Source: Obelidium mucronatum (taxonomy: Eukaryota; Chytridiomycota; Chytridiomycetes; Chytridiales; Chytriomycetaceae). Taken from it: DNA of 15,309 bases. Below the pieces are notes generated by a model. That model was given only the letters and a program-made list of their open reading frames with translations, ran no database searches and was not told the DNA's origin. The position numbers were made by a program, and so were the translations under genes. The stretch lies in contig JAIVFH010000541.1 of the NCBI GenBank assembly GCA_025765595.1, forward strand, positions 1 through 15,309, written 5' to 3'. Each line of letters begins with the position of its first letter. The first letter of the stretch is position 1. Below, one piece after another: positions 14,809 to 15,309 of this stretch.

Positions 14809-15309
14809 CTAACATTTGCTAAGATGCTCATTTCTCATGTCCACCATGCTGAACAAAAAAAGTCTGCCTGAAGAGGGTCCAAATATTGCAAAATGTGTCC
14901 CATTTTTTCAAACCATCCAGCACACTGTTCTGCTGCTAATGTGTTGAATAAAGTCTTGTTTCCTTGGTATAGCCTAGCAAAAGACCTAGCGTCACAATTT
15001 TCCATGCAGAATCTGTCTTGACGACTATGGTTTCTGAAATGAAATCGGTCAACAACCCAGATGATTTTTTGGTTTAGCATCCTAAGCACAGAAGTTAGAT
15101 TCTTATCACAGCAAATACATCCTTACTTGTGGAGCAGCTTGTTTTGGTGAGCGCCGTTTTTCAAAGTCCTGACAAAAACACATGCTTTGTCATAAAACAT
15201 GAATGTAGGATACTCATCCAGCCTCATGAAGGTTTGACAAAGAAATCCTGTCATAAACTTGTTGGACTCAAATGAGTACATTTTCCCAATGTCCATAATG
15301 TGCCCACAG
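14809..15309 (-). pseudogene. Diverged KDZ transposase-like gene, 3' part
   Basis: The minus strand reads into the window with CGHIMDIGKMYSFES, GFLCQTFMRL and PTFMFYDKAC. It is then spliced by a 45-nt GT-AG intron (15126-15082, GTAAGG...CTTAG) to WVVDRFHFRNHSRQDRFC, CDARSF and NTLAAEQCAGWF. This parallels the KDZ gene at 7086-9269 throughout, including intron position and phase (2), though the protein is clearly diverged. Near the end a run of seven T (14861-14855) appears to carry a one-base change. The direct frame stops soon after (AWWT-stop), whereas the neighbouring frame gives VDMRNEHLS, matching LADLRNADI of the other copy, and stops at 14809. The 5' part lies outside the window, so whether it is otherwise intact is unknown. 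Confidence 0.75.

Overview
The window looks like transposon-rich accessory DNA of a eukaryote, most likely a fungus. Genes are split by short GT-AG introns (about 45-87 nt), there is a nuclear tRNA-Lys, and the gene content is KDZ-type transposase proteins with CxC5/CxC6-like cysteine clusters, a TET/JBP-like dioxygenase and a DUF6729-like transposon protein. This combination is best known from Basidiomycota, but early-diverging fungi and some animals or protists cannot be excluded. I see no ordinary housekeeping protein gene.

Layout. 1-600: tRNA-Lys(CUU) on the minus strand, then a probable Ty1/copia LTR (341-583). 724-1161: decayed copia RNase H remnant, minus strand. 1185-2240: two copies, in opposite orientation, of a repeat made of an intron 3' end plus the start of an exon, separated by a 75-nt pure purine tract. 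2246-3380: truncated, stop-containing KDZ copy, nearly identical to the long copy further right. 3390-11872: a candidate ~8.5 kb DNA transposon, bounded by inverted, G+C-rich, repeat-filled ends. 11873-14082: broken minus-strand DUF6729/DDE/3'-5' exonuclease transposon gene, cut off exactly at the right end of that element. 14371-15309: the end of another, more diverged KDZ element on the minus strand, running out of the window.

The 3390-11872 element is the highlight. Its left half carries two divergently transcribed putative Fe(II)/2-oxoglutarate dioxygenases sharing a ~160-bp promoter: an intact four-exon TET/JBP-like gene (4974 to 3697) and a JmjC-like gene (5134 onward). After the JmjC fold the reading frame meets a 27-bp sequence that recurs 3.87 kb downstream. 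Between the two 27-bp copies lie a KDZ gene (7086-9269, two proposed introns) and small unknown genes. Beyond the second copy comes what looks like the original continuation of the JmjC gene: an acidic segment with a SUMO-interacting motif, then a multi-exon unknown C-terminal region that needs several +/-1 frame changes to read through.

Working model (inference): a KDZ-superfamily element carries DNA- and protein/chromatin-modifying dioxygenases, and a KDZ-containing segment later split its JmjC gene. The alternative is that the KDZ gene is the element's own transposase and the 27-bp repeat reflects rearrangement. Three element termini in the window share an ATAGCGAGC-like tip, which links the large element to the KDZ copy at the right edge.
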